A stretch of DNA of 64,000 bases from Achromobacter sp. UMC71 (GTDB lineage: Bacteria; Pseudomonadota; Gammaproteobacteria; Burkholderiales; Burkholderiaceae_B): NCBI RefSeq assembly GCF_014170305.1, contig NZ_LZZT01000039.1:62001-126000 (forward strand), written 5' to 3'. Numbering within the stretch: position 1 is the first letter of the stretch; every line of letters starts with the position of its first letter. The translations under genes and the position numbers were made by a program. The notes under the pieces were generated by a model. That model did no database searches. It was not told where the DNA came from and worked only from the letters and a program-made list of their open reading frames with translations. Shown here one piece after another: positions 9,280 to 17,806 of this stretch.

Positions 9280-9912
9280 CTAGTGCTTGCCAGACTTGAC
9301 CGACAGCACTAGCACGCCCGCGCCGATCAGTGTCAGACCCGCCGTCGTGTTCAACCGGGCCGCCACCGCCGGACGCGACACCAACCAACCCGACAGCCGC
9401 GCCGCGAAGGCCCCGATCACGGTGAAGACCAGGAACGTCAGCACCGCGAAGATCGCCCCATAGACCAGCATCTGCGCCTGCACTGAACCCCGGCCGGCAT
9501 CGGCGAACTGCGGCAGGAATGCCAGCACGAACAGGCCCGGCTTGGGATTGAGCACATTCGAAAAGAAGCCCACGCCCAGCACCTTGCGCAGCGGCAGGTG
9601 ATGCGACTTGCGAAGGGTGATCAGGTCTTTGGCGCGTAGCGCCTTGACGCCCAGGTAGATCAGGTAAGCCGCGCCGATCAGCTTGATGCCCCAGAACAGC
9701 GCTTCCGAGGTCTGCATCACCAGCGACAGCCCGAAGGTCGCCGCCACCGTATGCACCATGATGCCGCCCGCCGCGCCCAGCGATGAGGTGGCAGCGGCCA
9801 GCCTGCCCTGGCTTAGGCCCCGGCTGAGCGCCAGGATGTTGTCGGGGCCAGGCGAAATGACCACGATGGCGCAGGCGAGCAGATAGGGCAACAGGACTTC
9901 CAGGGGGAACAT
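9280..9912 (-). CDS. LysE/RhtB-family amino-acid exporter
   Basis: 210 aa, six predicted helices, with the family signatures SPGPDNI near the N-terminus and NVLNPKPGLFVLAFLPQF in the middle. LysE-superfamily proteins export amino acids or related metabolites across the inner membrane; the exact substrate cannot be read from sequence. ATG follows a GGAG site at proper spacing. The gene stands alone, divergent from the next gene across 207 bp. Confidence 0.88.
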   Translation of the reverse strand: MFPLEVLLPYLLACAIVVISPGPDNILALSRGLSQGRLAAATSSLGAAGGIMVHTVAATFGLSLVMQTSEALFWGIKLIGAAYLIYLGVKALRAKDLITLRKSHHLPLRKVLGVGFFSNVLNPKPGLFVLAFLPQFADAGRGSVQAQMLVYGAIFAVLTFLVFTVIGAFAARLSGWLVSRPAVAARLNTTAGLTLIGAGVLVLSVKSGKH

Positions 9913-10119
9913 GGTGGTCTCCAGTAGGGGGTGGGATCAGCGGCCGGGCCAATCCCCGTAAGACGATACGCCGGGCCACCCCCTCGCGGCAACCCGCCAT
10001 GATCGTCTGCAACGCCTGCGGCGCCTCGCAAGCGGCTGGCGGCCGCTTCTACGGACACGGCTGACTACGGCGAAACCGGGCAGGATATAGTTCGATGCTG
10101 TTGCCTGTCGGAGTGCCCG

Positions 10120-11067
10120 ATGTACATAGATGTGCGCCGTGGTCTGGTGTTTTTCGACCAGACCGACCGTTTCCTGCCCGAACCGCGCCTGACGCGGTAT
10201 GACCCTGCAAGCGGCGTGTTGTCGCCGGTGCCCGGCGCGCAGGCCGACGACGTGGTCAATGACGTATCGCGCGATGGCCTCGGCCTGGCGCTGGCCTCGG
10301 CGAACTGGGTGATCGTGCGCAACGCCAACCGGACCCGCCTGACCTTCCTGGCCGATGGCGCCGTGGCGCAGCAGACCGACAAGCTCCTGTCCTTCTGGAC
10401 CCGCTTCGATCCTTCCGGCCGCTACGCGCTGGCCAGCGCGTTCAACGGCAAGCGGCGTCCCGTCGTGATCGATCTGCAGTCAGGCGAATGCAGCGACCCG
10501 ATCGCGCGCGACCTGGACGCCCGTTTCGGCGACATGGACCCGGTCGACGGCGGCTTGTGGGCCCCGGACGAACGCACGCGCGACGCAGTGCTGGCCGTCG
10601 ATTGCCGCAGTGGCGACATCCGCAAGGTCAAGCTCCCGCTGGGCGACCTGGTCTCACGCGTACGCTTCTCGCATGACGGCGCGGTGTTGTATGTCACGGG
10701 CGCCAATAACCGCCTGCTGTGCTGCGACCGCGACGGCGCGGTTCTCTGGTCGCGCGACATCGGCGAATACGGCGAGGTCCGGGCCGGCAATATCCACTTC
10801 AACGAAGGCGGCACCCATCTGTGCCTGCCGTTGTCCGAGACGCCGCGCAGCAATTGGGGCGAGGACCTGATCGTCGACGCCCGTACGGGCGCGGTCGAGA
10901 ACGCCGTGCTGCGGCATCGCGGACCGCCTGCGCGGCTAGCGTCGGATTGGTTCGGCGACCGGCTATTGACCCATGGCGGAGAAATCGTGGACTTTCATAC
11001 CGGCGCGCTTGTCGGGCCGCTGGAATTCAAAGCCGCCGATAGGGAGGGATTTCCGTGCCGCATGTGA
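10120..11067 (+). CDS. Hypothetical protein, beta-propeller-like repeats
   Basis: 315 aa, no signal peptide or membrane segment. Repeated short motifs of the form SxDGxxLxLxxxxxxVxVxxxxxG (e.g. NDVSRDGLGLALASANWVIV, VRFSHDGAVLYVTGANNRLL) suggest a WD40/YncE-like beta-propeller fold. No enzymatic motif seen. ATG 10120 follows GGAG; a possible -10 TATAGT is at 10086-10091. The last four codons overlap the start of the next gene, so the two are probably translationally coupled. Function unknown. Confidence 0.6.
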   Translation: MYIDVRRGLVFFDQTDRFLPEPRLTRYDPASGVLSPVPGAQADDVVNDVSRDGLGLALASANWVIVRNANRTRLTFLADGAVAQQTDKLLSFWTRFDPSGRYALASAFNGKRRPVVIDLQSGECSDPIARDLDARFGDMDPVDGGLWAPDERTRDAVLAVDCRSGDIRKVKLPLGDLVSRVRFSHDGAVLYVTGANNRLLCCDRDGAVLWSRDIGEYGEVRAGNIHFNEGGTHLCLPLSETPRSNWGEDLIVDARTGAVENAVLRHRGPPARLASDWFGDRLLTHGGEIVDFHTGALVGPLEFKAADREGFPCRM

Positions 11068-12035
11068 TTCGTCCTGCCCGGTTGCTGCCGCTCTGCGCTG
11101 CCCTGCTCAGTGCCTGCGTAGCCCCTCCCCCTGCCCCGCCCGCCGCCAGGCTGCCGATGATCATCGCGCATCGCGGCGGCACGGGCGATGCGCCCGAGAA
11201 TACGCTTGAGGCGATCCGGCAGGCGGTCGCGCATCGCGCCGATGCCTTGTGGCTGACGGTGCAGCTCAGTCGCGACGGCGTGCCCGTGCTGTATCGCCCG
11301 GCGGATCTGTCGGCGCTGACCGATGCACGCGGCCCCGTCGCGAGCCGCACAGCGGCCGAGCTGGCGCGGGTCAATGCGGGCTGGACGTTCCGGCAGCCAG
11401 GCGCCGGCGGCGACGTATTTCCCTATCGCGAGCATCCCGCCGGCATCCCGACGCTGCGCGAGGCCCTGCGCGCGATTCCGCCGACGCTGCCGGTCATCCT
11501 GGATATGAAAGCCCTGCCCGCCGCGCCGCAGACCGAGGCAGTGGCCCGCGTGCTGACCGAGGAACAGGCCTGGCCGCGCGTGGTGATCTATTCCACCGAA
11601 GCCGGTTACCAGCACAGTTTTGCGGCCTACCCGCAGGCGCGCCTGTTCGAGTCGCGCGACGCGACCCGCCAGCGTTTGCTGCAGATGGACCTGGGCGGCG
11701 GCTGCGTCGACCCGCCCGCCGCCTCGGCGTGGACGGCGTTCGAGCTGCATCGCAAGGTGACGGTGACCGAAAAGTTCACGCTGGGCGAAGGCCGCTCGGA
11801 AGTGAACGCGACCCTGTGGTCGCCTGCGTCGGTGGGGTGTTTTCGGCAACGGTCGGCGCAGGTGCGGATCGTGGCGATCGCGGTGAACGACGCGGCCGAT
11901 TATCTGGCGGCGGCCTGCCTGGGCGTGGATGGGGTGCTGGCGGATTCGCCGCGCAAGATGGCGGCGATCCGCGAGGCGCTGCCGCGGCCGCTGCAATGCC
12001 CCGCGCAGGAGGCACCGGCGGGGACTCAGCGCTAG
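11055..12035 (+). CDS. Glycerophosphodiester phosphodiesterase-like lipoprotein, degenerate active site
   Basis: 326 aa from a GTG at 11055 preceded by GGAGGG. Lipoprotein signal peptide with lipobox LLSAC (C21), so likely lipid-anchored in the envelope. The GDPD fold start is recognisable (IIAHRGGTGDAPENT, with H39, R40 and E48). In the normal family the next block carries E-x-D and later His-Asp; here the aligned residues are W66, T68, R81 and P82 within ALWLTVQLSRDGVPVLYRP. Metal-binding and second catalytic His positions are therefore lost, and hydrolase activity is doubtful. Six further Cys residues may form disulphides. The stop codon lies within the palindromic repeat that follows. Confidence 0.75.
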   Translation: MPHVIRPARLLPLCAALLSACVAPPPAPPAARLPMIIAHRGGTGDAPENTLEAIRQAVAHRADALWLTVQLSRDGVPVLYRPADLSALTDARGPVASRTAAELARVNAGWTFRQPGAGGDVFPYREHPAGIPTLREALRAIPPTLPVILDMKALPAAPQTEAVARVLTEEQAWPRVVIYSTEAGYQHSFAAYPQARLFESRDATRQRLLQMDLGGGCVDPPAASAWTAFELHRKVTVTEKFTLGEGRSEVNATLWSPASVGCFRQRSAQVRIVAIAVNDAADYLAAACLGVDGVLADSPRKMAAIREALPRPLQCPAQEAPAGTQR

Positions 12036-12303
12036 GGCCTATTCACACTAGAAGGCGCCTCGCACAGGCCGGTAATCGGGCGCCAGGCTAGGCGCGGTCG
12101 CCGCCGCGTGGCTGTGCCACGCAAGGTGAGCGCAACGACGCCTGGCGCCCGATTACCGGCCTGCCCGAAGGGTGAGTACCCAAATGAGCGCCTCTCAGCG
12201 TTGCGAATGCTCGCCGGGGGCCGGCCACGACTGCGCTTCGCGCCTTGATAGTCACTCATTTGGGTACTCATGCGAGGCGCCTTCTAGTGTGAATAGGCCC
12301 TAG
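12032..12303. repeat. 272-bp nested palindromic element with 33-bp terminal inverted repeats
   Basis: Perfect 33-bp inverted repeats at 12032-12064 and 12271-12303 enclose two further perfect inverted repeats: 24 bp (12065-12088 with 12140-12163) and 16 bp (12173-12188 with 12255-12270). Both ends carry CTAG, and the left one supplies the TAG stop of the upstream gene. The segment 12158-12303, read on the minus strand, is about 90% identical over 146 bp without gaps to 50759-50904. No coding frame of substance. It looks like a miniature inverted-repeat element (MITE); terminal TA within CTAG would suit mobilisation by an IS630- or IS5-type transposase, which is inference. Confidence 0.85.
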
Positions 12304-12328
12304 TGGCCCTGCTGCCCTCTGCAAGCGA

Positions 12329-12353
12329 CAACGGCCCGGCTTGCGGGCCGTTG
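12329..12353. terminator. 10-bp perfect hairpin, possible terminator
   Basis: CAACGGCCCG at 12329-12338 pairs with CGGGCCGTTG at 12344-12353 around a 5-nt loop. No T-tract follows, so intrinsic termination is uncertain, but it lies between the end of one transcription unit and the promoter of the next. Confidence 0.45.
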
Positions 12354-12431
12354 CGCTATCCGGCCACCCCATTTGCCGGCATCTCCCTGCAAACCTAGGG
12401 TTTTCACTCATAAATTCGCTGAATTTCGCGA

Positions 12432-12455
12432 ATAAGAATTCAGAATTTTTCTTAT
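12432..12455. promoter_or_regulatory. Inverted repeat in the AT-rich promoter region of the transporter operon
   Basis: ATAAGAA (12432-12438) and TTCTTAT (12449-12455) are a perfect inverted repeat spaced by 10 nt in the only AT-rich stretch (12405-12460) before the MHS transporter gene. The size and symmetry fit a LysR-type site, and a LysR gene follows the operon; assignment is inference. Confidence 0.4.
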
Positions 12456-12516
12456 GGTGGGTGCGCGCGTATAACGACTGACGCAGCAACCTCAACCCAC
12501 TTTCAGAGAGATAAAC

Positions 12517-13842
12517 ATGAGGGGAAATTCCAAGACGGGCCACCAGCCGGTGCGCGCGTCCACCGCCGCTTTCGTCGGCACGATGATCGAGTGGTACGAC
12601 TTCTATATCTACGCCACGGCCGCCGCGCTGGTGTTCGGCAAGCTGTTCTTCCCGTCGGCGACGGGTTTTTACGGCACGCTGGCGGCGTTCGGCACGTTCG
12701 CCGTGGGCTTTTTCGCGCGGCCGCTGGGTGGCGCGATCTTCGGCCACATCGGCGACCGCATCGGGCGCAAGAAATCGCTGGTCATCACGCTGCTGATGAT
12801 GGGTTCGGTGACGGTGCTGATCGGCCTGCTGCCGACCTACGCGTCCATCGGCGTGTGGGCCCCTATCCTGCTGGTGCTGCTGCGCATTGTGCAGGGCGTG
12901 GCGGTGGGCGGCGAATGGGGCGGCGCGGTGCTGATGGCGGGCGAGCATTCGCCCGACAAGCGCAAGCGCACGTTCTTCGCCTCGTTCGCGCAGCTGGGCA
13001 GCCCGGCCGGCCTGATCCTGTCGATGCTGATGTTCAAGCTGGTGACGGGGCTGGATGACGCGGCGTTCCTGTCCTGGGGCTGGCGCGTGCCGTTCCTGTT
13101 CTCGGCCGTGCTGCTGGTGGTGGGCTTCGTGATCCGCCTGAGCGTGAACGAATCGCCCGACTTCCTGGAAGAAAAACGCGCCCAGGCTCAGCGTTCCAAA
13201 CCCGAACGCACCCCGCTGGCGCAGGTGCTGACCGGCGCGCCCAAACTGCTGGCCATGGCGGTAGGCGCCAACGTCCTGGGCATCGCCGGGTTCTATTTCA
13301 CCAGCACGTTCATGATCGCCTACACCACGCAGTACGTGGGCCTGAACCGCGCGGTGATCCTGGATTGCCTGCTGGTCGTGTCCATCATGCAGTTCTTCAT
13401 CACGCCGCTGGCCGCGTACATCGCCAGCCGCGTCGGCAACCTGCGGTTCCTGGTGGCCACCTCGCTCGTGTCGATATTCACGCCGTACGCGATGTTCAAC
13501 CTGGTGGACCTGGGCTCGTTGGGTTCGATCACCCTGGGCATCGGCGTGGCGGTGCTGTTCATGGGGGCCTACTATGCGGTGATCGCGGGCTTTGTCAGCG
13601 ACAGCTTTCCGACCGCGATCCGCTACACGGGGATTTCGATGGCGTACCAGCTGTCGGGCGCGATCTTCGGCGGCCTGACGCCGATGCTGGGCACGGTGCT
13701 GGCCGAGAATTTCAAAGGTCAGTGGTGGCCGCTGGCGCTGCTGTTCTCGGTGATTTCGCTACTGTCGCTGGTATCCGTGCTATTGCTGGGCGCATACGGC
13801 CAGCGCCGCGTTCAATTCCAACTGAAGGGGCATCAAGCATGA
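12517..13842 (+). CDS. MFS transporter, metabolite:H+ symporter (MHS) family
   Basis: 441 aa, twelve predicted helices. The opening TAAFVGTMIEWYDFYIYATA and the loop GHIGDRIGRKKSL are hallmarks of the MHS family (KgtP, ShiA, ProP relatives), which import organic acids, betaines or similar compounds with protons. ATG follows an AGAGAG site. Its stop overlaps the start of the amidohydrolase gene (ATGA), so the two are translated as a unit; the substrate may thus be an acetylated amine. Substrate assignment is inference. Confidence 0.9.
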   Translation: MRGNSKTGHQPVRASTAAFVGTMIEWYDFYIYATAAALVFGKLFFPSATGFYGTLAAFGTFAVGFFARPLGGAIFGHIGDRIGRKKSLVITLLMMGSVTVLIGLLPTYASIGVWAPILLVLLRIVQGVAVGGEWGGAVLMAGEHSPDKRKRTFFASFAQLGSPAGLILSMLMFKLVTGLDDAAFLSWGWRVPFLFSAVLLVVGFVIRLSVNESPDFLEEKRAQAQRSKPERTPLAQVLTGAPKLLAMAVGANVLGIAGFYFTSTFMIAYTTQYVGLNRAVILDCLLVVSIMQFFITPLAAYIASRVGNLRFLVATSLVSIFTPYAMFNLVDLGSLGSITLGIGVAVLFMGAYYAVIAGFVSDSFPTAIRYTGISMAYQLSGAIFGGLTPMLGTVLAENFKGQWWPLALLFSVISLLSLVSVLLLGAYGQRRVQFQLKGHQA

Positions 13843-14858
13843 AGGCGTTTTTTCACGACGATCAGAAGCTGCACCATCCGCAGACTTACTTCTCGCGCGG
13901 CAAGATGCGCACGCCGCAGGAAGTGCCGTCGCGTCTGGACGCGCTGGCGCAGGCCGCCCGCCACCTGGGGTTCGACGTGCAGGCGCCGGCGGACCACGGC
14001 ATCGAGCCCCTGGCCGCCGTGCATACGACGCCTTACCTGCAGTTCCTGCAAAACGCCCATGCCGACTGGAAAAAACTGCCCGAGGACTGGGGCGACGAGG
14101 TCGTGTCAAACGTGTTCGTGCGCGAGCCCAACGCCCTGCGCGGCGTGCTGGCGCAGGCGGCCCGCTACCTGGCCGACGGCAGCTGCCCGGTGGGGCCGAA
14201 CACCTGGCGCTCGGCCTACTGGGCGGCGCAATGCGCCATTGCCGGCGCCGACCGGGTCGCGGCCGGCGACCGCCATGCCTACGCCATCTGCCGCCCGCCC
14301 GGCCACCATGCGCGGCGCGATGCGGCGGGCGGCTTCTGCTACCTGAACAACGCGGCCATCGCCGCGCAGCGCCTGCGCGGCACGTACGGCCGCGTGGCGA
14401 TCCTGGATACCGACATGCACCATGGCCAGGGCATCCAGGACATCTTCTACGAACGCAGCGACGTGCTGTACGTATCGATCCACGGCGACCCCGAAAATTT
14501 CTATCCGGTGGTGGCGGGCTTCGAGGACGAGCGCGGCGCCGGCGAAGGCTACGGCTACAACGTCAACCTGCCGATGCCGCACGGCTCGCCGGAAGCGGTG
14601 TTCTTCGACCGCCTGGCGCAAGCGCGCGCCGCCATCGAAAAATTCCAGCCCGACGTGCTGGTGCTGTCGCTGGGCTTCGACATTTTCGAAAAGGACCCGC
14701 AAGCGATGGTGGCGGTGTCGGAAGACGGCTTCGAGCGGCTGGGCCGCGAGGTCGGCGGCCTGGCCTTGCCCACCCTGATCGTGCAGGAAGGCGGCTACTA
14801 TATCGAGGGTCTGGAGTCCAACGCCGCGCGGTTCTTCGCTGGATTGGCCGGCGCCTGA
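13839..14858 (+). CDS. Histone-deacetylase family, acetylpolyamine amidohydrolase-like
   Basis: 339 aa from ATG 13839, overlapping the transporter stop by ATGA. Zn-dependent deacetylase core: RPPGHHA (H156-H157, general acid/base), DTDMHHG (metal ligands around D192 and H194), LSLGFDIFEKDP (third ligand Asp) and the closing GGYY loop. Bacterial members with this length act on acetylpolyamines or other acetylated amines, releasing acetate. A frame running upstream inside the transporter gene is out of phase with it and not part of the protein. Coupling to an MHS symporter suggests uptake followed by deacetylation. Confidence 0.88.
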   Translation: MKAFFHDDQKLHHPQTYFSRGKMRTPQEVPSRLDALAQAARHLGFDVQAPADHGIEPLAAVHTTPYLQFLQNAHADWKKLPEDWGDEVVSNVFVREPNALRGVLAQAARYLADGSCPVGPNTWRSAYWAAQCAIAGADRVAAGDRHAYAICRPPGHHARRDAAGGFCYLNNAAIAAQRLRGTYGRVAILDTDMHHGQGIQDIFYERSDVLYVSIHGDPENFYPVVAGFEDERGAGEGYGYNVNLPMPHGSPEAVFFDRLAQARAAIEKFQPDVLVLSLGFDIFEKDPQAMVAVSEDGFERLGREVGGLALPTLIVQEGGYYIEGLESNAARFFAGLAGA

Positions 14859-15012
14859 ATCCCCGGGGCCGGCGCGGCGGGCCCGGCCCTTTCGTTCCGC
14901 TTGCCGTCATTCCGCCATGCCGCCCGCTGCCGACCCTTTCGCCGATCCTTCCGCCGACCCTTCCGTCCGCCCCGCCGTCCGCTCCGCCACCCTGCCGCTG
15001 GCGCCCGAGCGC

Positions 15013-15930
15013 ATGGATTGGAACCTGCTGTGCACGTTCATGTTCGTGGTGCAGGCGCGCGGCGTGGGCCGGGCGGCGCAGGCGCTGCACCTGAGCCAGC
15101 CGGCGGTCAGCCAGGCGCTCAAGCGGCTGGAAGACGCGGTGGGCGGCGTGCTGCTGCACCGGCGCAACGGCGAATTCCGCCTGACCGGACTGGGCGAGGA
15201 AATCTACGCCATTGCCCGCGACATGTATGGCACCATGGCGCGCATCGAAAACGCTGCCACCCAGGACAAGGCCGAGGTCGCCGGCACGCTGCGGCTGCTG
15301 GTCATGAGCCGCATCCAGAGCACGCCGTACGACGATTTCCTGGCCGACTTCCACCAGCGCTATCCAAAGGTGGAATTCCACATGGAGATGCAGCCTAGCG
15401 CGGACATCCTGGACGCCTTGGCCAAACGCGTGCCGGCGCTGGGCATCTGCCTGTGCCGCAAGCCGGTCGAAGCCCTGGAACGCTTGCTGTTCATGCGCCA
15501 CCAGTACGCCGTGGTGTGCGGGCGCCGCCACCCGCTGTTTTCGCGGCCGCGGGTGGGCATCGAAGACCTGCTGGACCAGAATTTCGTGTGCTTCGCCAGC
15601 GACCAGATCGGCGACACGCTGTCGCCGCTGACGATCTTTCGCGACCAGCAGGGCTTTACCGGTCGCATCGTCGGCACCTCGCCGCATCTGGAGGAAGTGC
15701 GCCGCATGGTGGTGGCCGGCATCGGCCTGAGCTTCCTGCCCGAACACCTGATCGCGCAGGACGTGGTCAATGGCGAACTGCGGCGCCTGCCGCCCCAGGA
15801 CAGCGTCGCCGAGATCGACGTGTTCCTGACCTGGCACAAGCAGCGCAAGCTGAGCGCGGTGGAAACGGCGTTCCTGGCGGCGTTCGACCGCTTCCTGGCG
15901 CGCACGCCGCTGGCGGCCCGGGCGCGTTGA
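15013..15930 (+). CDS. LysR-family regulator of the transporter/deacetylase operon
   Basis: 305 aa from ATG 15013, chosen because MDWNLLCTFMFVVQARG is the normal LysR N-terminus; an upstream ATG at 14917 would add a low-complexity Ala/Asp/Pro/Ser-rich stretch. Helix-turn-helix GVGRAAQALHLSQPAVSQAL at ~20-40, effector domain from ~90. It follows the deacetylase gene by about 150 bp in the same direction; control of that operon is inferred. Confidence 0.85.
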   Translation: MDWNLLCTFMFVVQARGVGRAAQALHLSQPAVSQALKRLEDAVGGVLLHRRNGEFRLTGLGEEIYAIARDMYGTMARIENAATQDKAEVAGTLRLLVMSRIQSTPYDDFLADFHQRYPKVEFHMEMQPSADILDALAKRVPALGICLCRKPVEALERLLFMRHQYAVVCGRRHPLFSRPRVGIEDLLDQNFVCFASDQIGDTLSPLTIFRDQQGFTGRIVGTSPHLEEVRRMVVAGIGLSFLPEHLIAQDVVNGELRRLPPQDSVAEIDVFLTWHKQRKLSAVETAFLAAFDRFLARTPLAARAR

Positions 15931-16045
15931 CGCCGCCGCCGGGAATGCCGCAGCGCATCATCATTGCCGCGCCGAAAAGCCGCGTCCCGCGGACGCGTTC
16001 TGGCGATAATGGCGGCTTCCTTCCGCACGCTCCCAGAGGACGCAC

Positions 16046-16669
16046 ATGTCTCGTTGGACCTTCTACACCGCACCGGGTACCTGCGCATTGGCTACCCACA
16101 TCGCCCTGCAGGAAGCGGGCGCCGATTTCGACGTCGTCAAGCTGGACTTTGCCGCCGGCCAGCAGCAAAGCCCCGACTACCTGCGGGTGAATCCCAAGGG
16201 CCGCGTGCCGGCGCTCAAGACCGAGCACGGCGTGCTGACCGAGACCCCCGCGCTGCTGACCTTCGTGGCGCAGCGTTTTCCCGAGGCCAGGCTGGCGCCG
16301 CTGAACGACCCGTATGCGTTCGCCCAGATGCAGGAACTGAACAGCTACCTGGCGTCCACCGCCCACGTGGCCCACGCCCACAAGCGCCGCGGCGCCCGCT
16401 GGGCGGACGACGCCGCCGCGCACGACGCCATGCGCGCCAAGGTGCCGCAGACCATGACGGCCTGCGCCGCCTACCTGGAATCGCAGATCGCCGGCCCCTG
16501 GGTCGCGGGCGATCAGTTCACCGTGGCAGACGGCTACCTCTACACGATCGGCAGCTGGCTGGAAGGCGACGGCGTGGACCTGAAGGCCTTTCCCAAGCTG
16601 ACCGCCTACCTGGCGCGCGTGGCTGCCCGGCCGGCCGTGCAGCGGGCGCTGGCGCAGGCCAGCCAGTAG
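16046..16669 (+). CDS. Glutathione S-transferase family protein
   Basis: 207 aa. Thioredoxin-like N-terminal domain with the beta-class style start YTAPGTCALATHIAL (C13 as candidate active-site residue), NPKGRVPAL (cis-Pro) and ETPAL, followed by the all-helical C-terminal domain (~88-205). Cytosolic. Substrate unknown; beta-class enzymes conjugate or reduce electrophiles with glutathione. ATG follows AGAGGA. Monocistronic by position, convergent with the next gene 7 bp away. Confidence 0.88.
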   Translation: MSRWTFYTAPGTCALATHIALQEAGADFDVVKLDFAAGQQQSPDYLRVNPKGRVPALKTEHGVLTETPALLTFVAQRFPEARLAPLNDPYAFAQMQELNSYLASTAHVAHAHKRRGARWADDAAAHDAMRAKVPQTMTACAAYLESQIAGPWVAGDQFTVADGYLYTIGSWLEGDGVDLKAFPKLTAYLARVAARPAVQRALAQASQ

Positions 16670-16676
16670 CCGCCCT

Positions 16677-17138
16677 TCACGTCCCTGCCGAATCGGCCGG
16701 CAGGCTGCGGGGCAAGGTCGTGCCGTAATCCTCGTCGGCATAGATGCAGGCAGGCAGCGGCGACACGGCCCGGCCGCCCTGCTCCCACAGCGCCTGCACC
16801 CAATCCGCGGCGGTGTCGGCAATGGCATCCTGCACACAGAAGTCCGGTTCCCGCGCGAACAAGGGCACCCGGGGCGTGACGCCGTTCTCGCCATGGACCA
16901 CGTCAAACACGTGGCGGTAGCCGTCGATGGCCTTGTTCAGCACGTACAGGTCGGGGCCGTCCAGCCCGATGACCACGGAAAACGTGCCCTCGCCGTCCTG
17001 GTCCGGGAAGATGCCGAACTGGATCTCGCGCGCTTTCGCCGGCAAACGCGGGAACAGGCCGGCCAGCGTGCGCAACGCGGTACCGGTATGCGCGTCCAGC
17101 ACGCGCCGCAGGGTGTCTTGATAGTCTTGCCGGGTCAT
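16677..17138 (-). CDS. Hypothetical protein
   Basis: 153 aa, soluble, acidic, no signal peptide. Recognisable features are a helical N-terminus and a central beta-rich part (QFGIFPDQDGEGTFSVVIGL, then DLYVLNKAIDGYRHVFDVV). I do not recognise the family. The gene has ordinary codon use and is divergent from the GbsR-type regulator; its ATG is about 48 bp from that regulator's operator, so it could share the control region. Confidence 0.6.
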   Translation of the reverse strand: MTRQDYQDTLRRVLDAHTGTALRTLAGLFPRLPAKAREIQFGIFPDQDGEGTFSVVIGLDGPDLYVLNKAIDGYRHVFDVVHGENGVTPRVPLFAREPDFCVQDAIADTAADWVQALWEQGGRAVSPLPACIYADEDYGTTLPRSLPADSAGT

Positions 17139-17185
17139 TGCACGGGCCCTGTCAGACGAAAACGCCTAGCGTACCGGAGGATTCG

Positions 17186-17223
17186 GTTTCTGTTATTTCT
17201 GTCTTGACAGAAATAACAGAAAC
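17186..17223. promoter_or_regulatory. 18-bp inverted-repeat operator with embedded promoter
   Basis: Perfect 18-bp arms (17186-17203 and 17206-17223; each contains the core ACAGAAATAACAG or its complement) separated by two bases. A consensus -35 TTGACA (17204-17209) lies at its centre, with TACAGT (17228-17233) 18 bp downstream as -10, giving a short leader before the regulator ATG at 17240. A closely related site recurs at 17807. Autoregulation by the GbsR-type protein is the simplest reading. Confidence 0.75.
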
Positions 17224-17239
17224 CTCCTACAGTGGCGCC

Positions 17240-17770
17240 ATGAAACTGACACCGATCGCCGAACGCTTCATCCTGCACTGGGGGGAAATGGGTTCGCGCT
17301 GGGGCGTGAACCGCACCGTGGCGCAGATCCATGCCCTGCTCTACCTGATGGGCCGCCCGTTGCCCGCCGAGGAAATCGCGGACACGCTCGGCGTGGCGCG
17401 CTCGAACGTCAGCAACAGCCTGAAAGAGCTGCAGGCCTGGCGCCTGGCCAAGGTGGTGCACGTCATGGACGACCGCCGCGACCACTTCGAGACGTCCACC
17501 GACATCTGGGAACTGTTCAAGCTGATCGTCGAAGGCCGCCGCCAGCGCGAGATCGACCCCACGCTGAGCGTGCTGCGCGACAGCCTGGCCAGCCCCGAAA
17601 TGGCCAACGAAAGCCGCGTCACCGAGCAGCGCGTGCGCGAAACGCTGGAATTCATGGAAATCCTCACGACCTGGTCCGACGAAATGCTGCGCATGAAACC
17701 CGACACCCTGATGAAGACGCTGGGCATGGGCGCCAAGATCAGCAAGACCATGCGGCGGACCAAGCACTGA
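17240..17770 (+). CDS. GbsR/MarR-type transcriptional regulator
   Basis: 176 aa from ATG 17240; an open frame starting at 17138 runs through the operator and is not used. Winged-helix core: IHALLYLMGRPLPAEEIADT, then LGVARSNVSNSLKELQAW as recognition helix and VVHVMDDRRDHFE as wing. The length and the long C-terminal helical tail fit the GbsR family (choline/betaine-type regulators in Bacillus), which act as dimers. Two nearly identical operators, one over its own promoter and one over the next operon, indicate that it controls both. A strong terminator follows its stop. Confidence 0.85.
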   Translation: MKLTPIAERFILHWGEMGSRWGVNRTVAQIHALLYLMGRPLPAEEIADTLGVARSNVSNSLKELQAWRLAKVVHVMDDRRDHFETSTDIWELFKLIVEGRRQREIDPTLSVLRDSLASPEMANESRVTEQRVRETLEFMEILTTWSDEMLRMKPDTLMKTLGMGAKISKTMRRTKH

Positions 17771-17776
17771 CCACGC

Positions 17777-17801
17777 GGGCGGACCCACCCGCCCTTTTTT
17801 T
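17777..17801 (+). terminator. Rho-independent terminator of the GbsR-type gene
   Basis: GGGCGG (17777-17782) pairs with CCGCCC (17789-17794) and is followed directly by seven T residues (17795-17801), a classical intrinsic terminator seven bases after the stop codon. Confidence 0.88.
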
Positions 17802-17806
17802 AAATA

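Noticed and set aside
14917-15012. N-terminal extension of the second LysR protein
   Set aside because: The stretch is a low-complexity Ala/Asp/Pro/Ser repeat without a ribosome-binding site; the standard LysR N-terminus begins at 15013.
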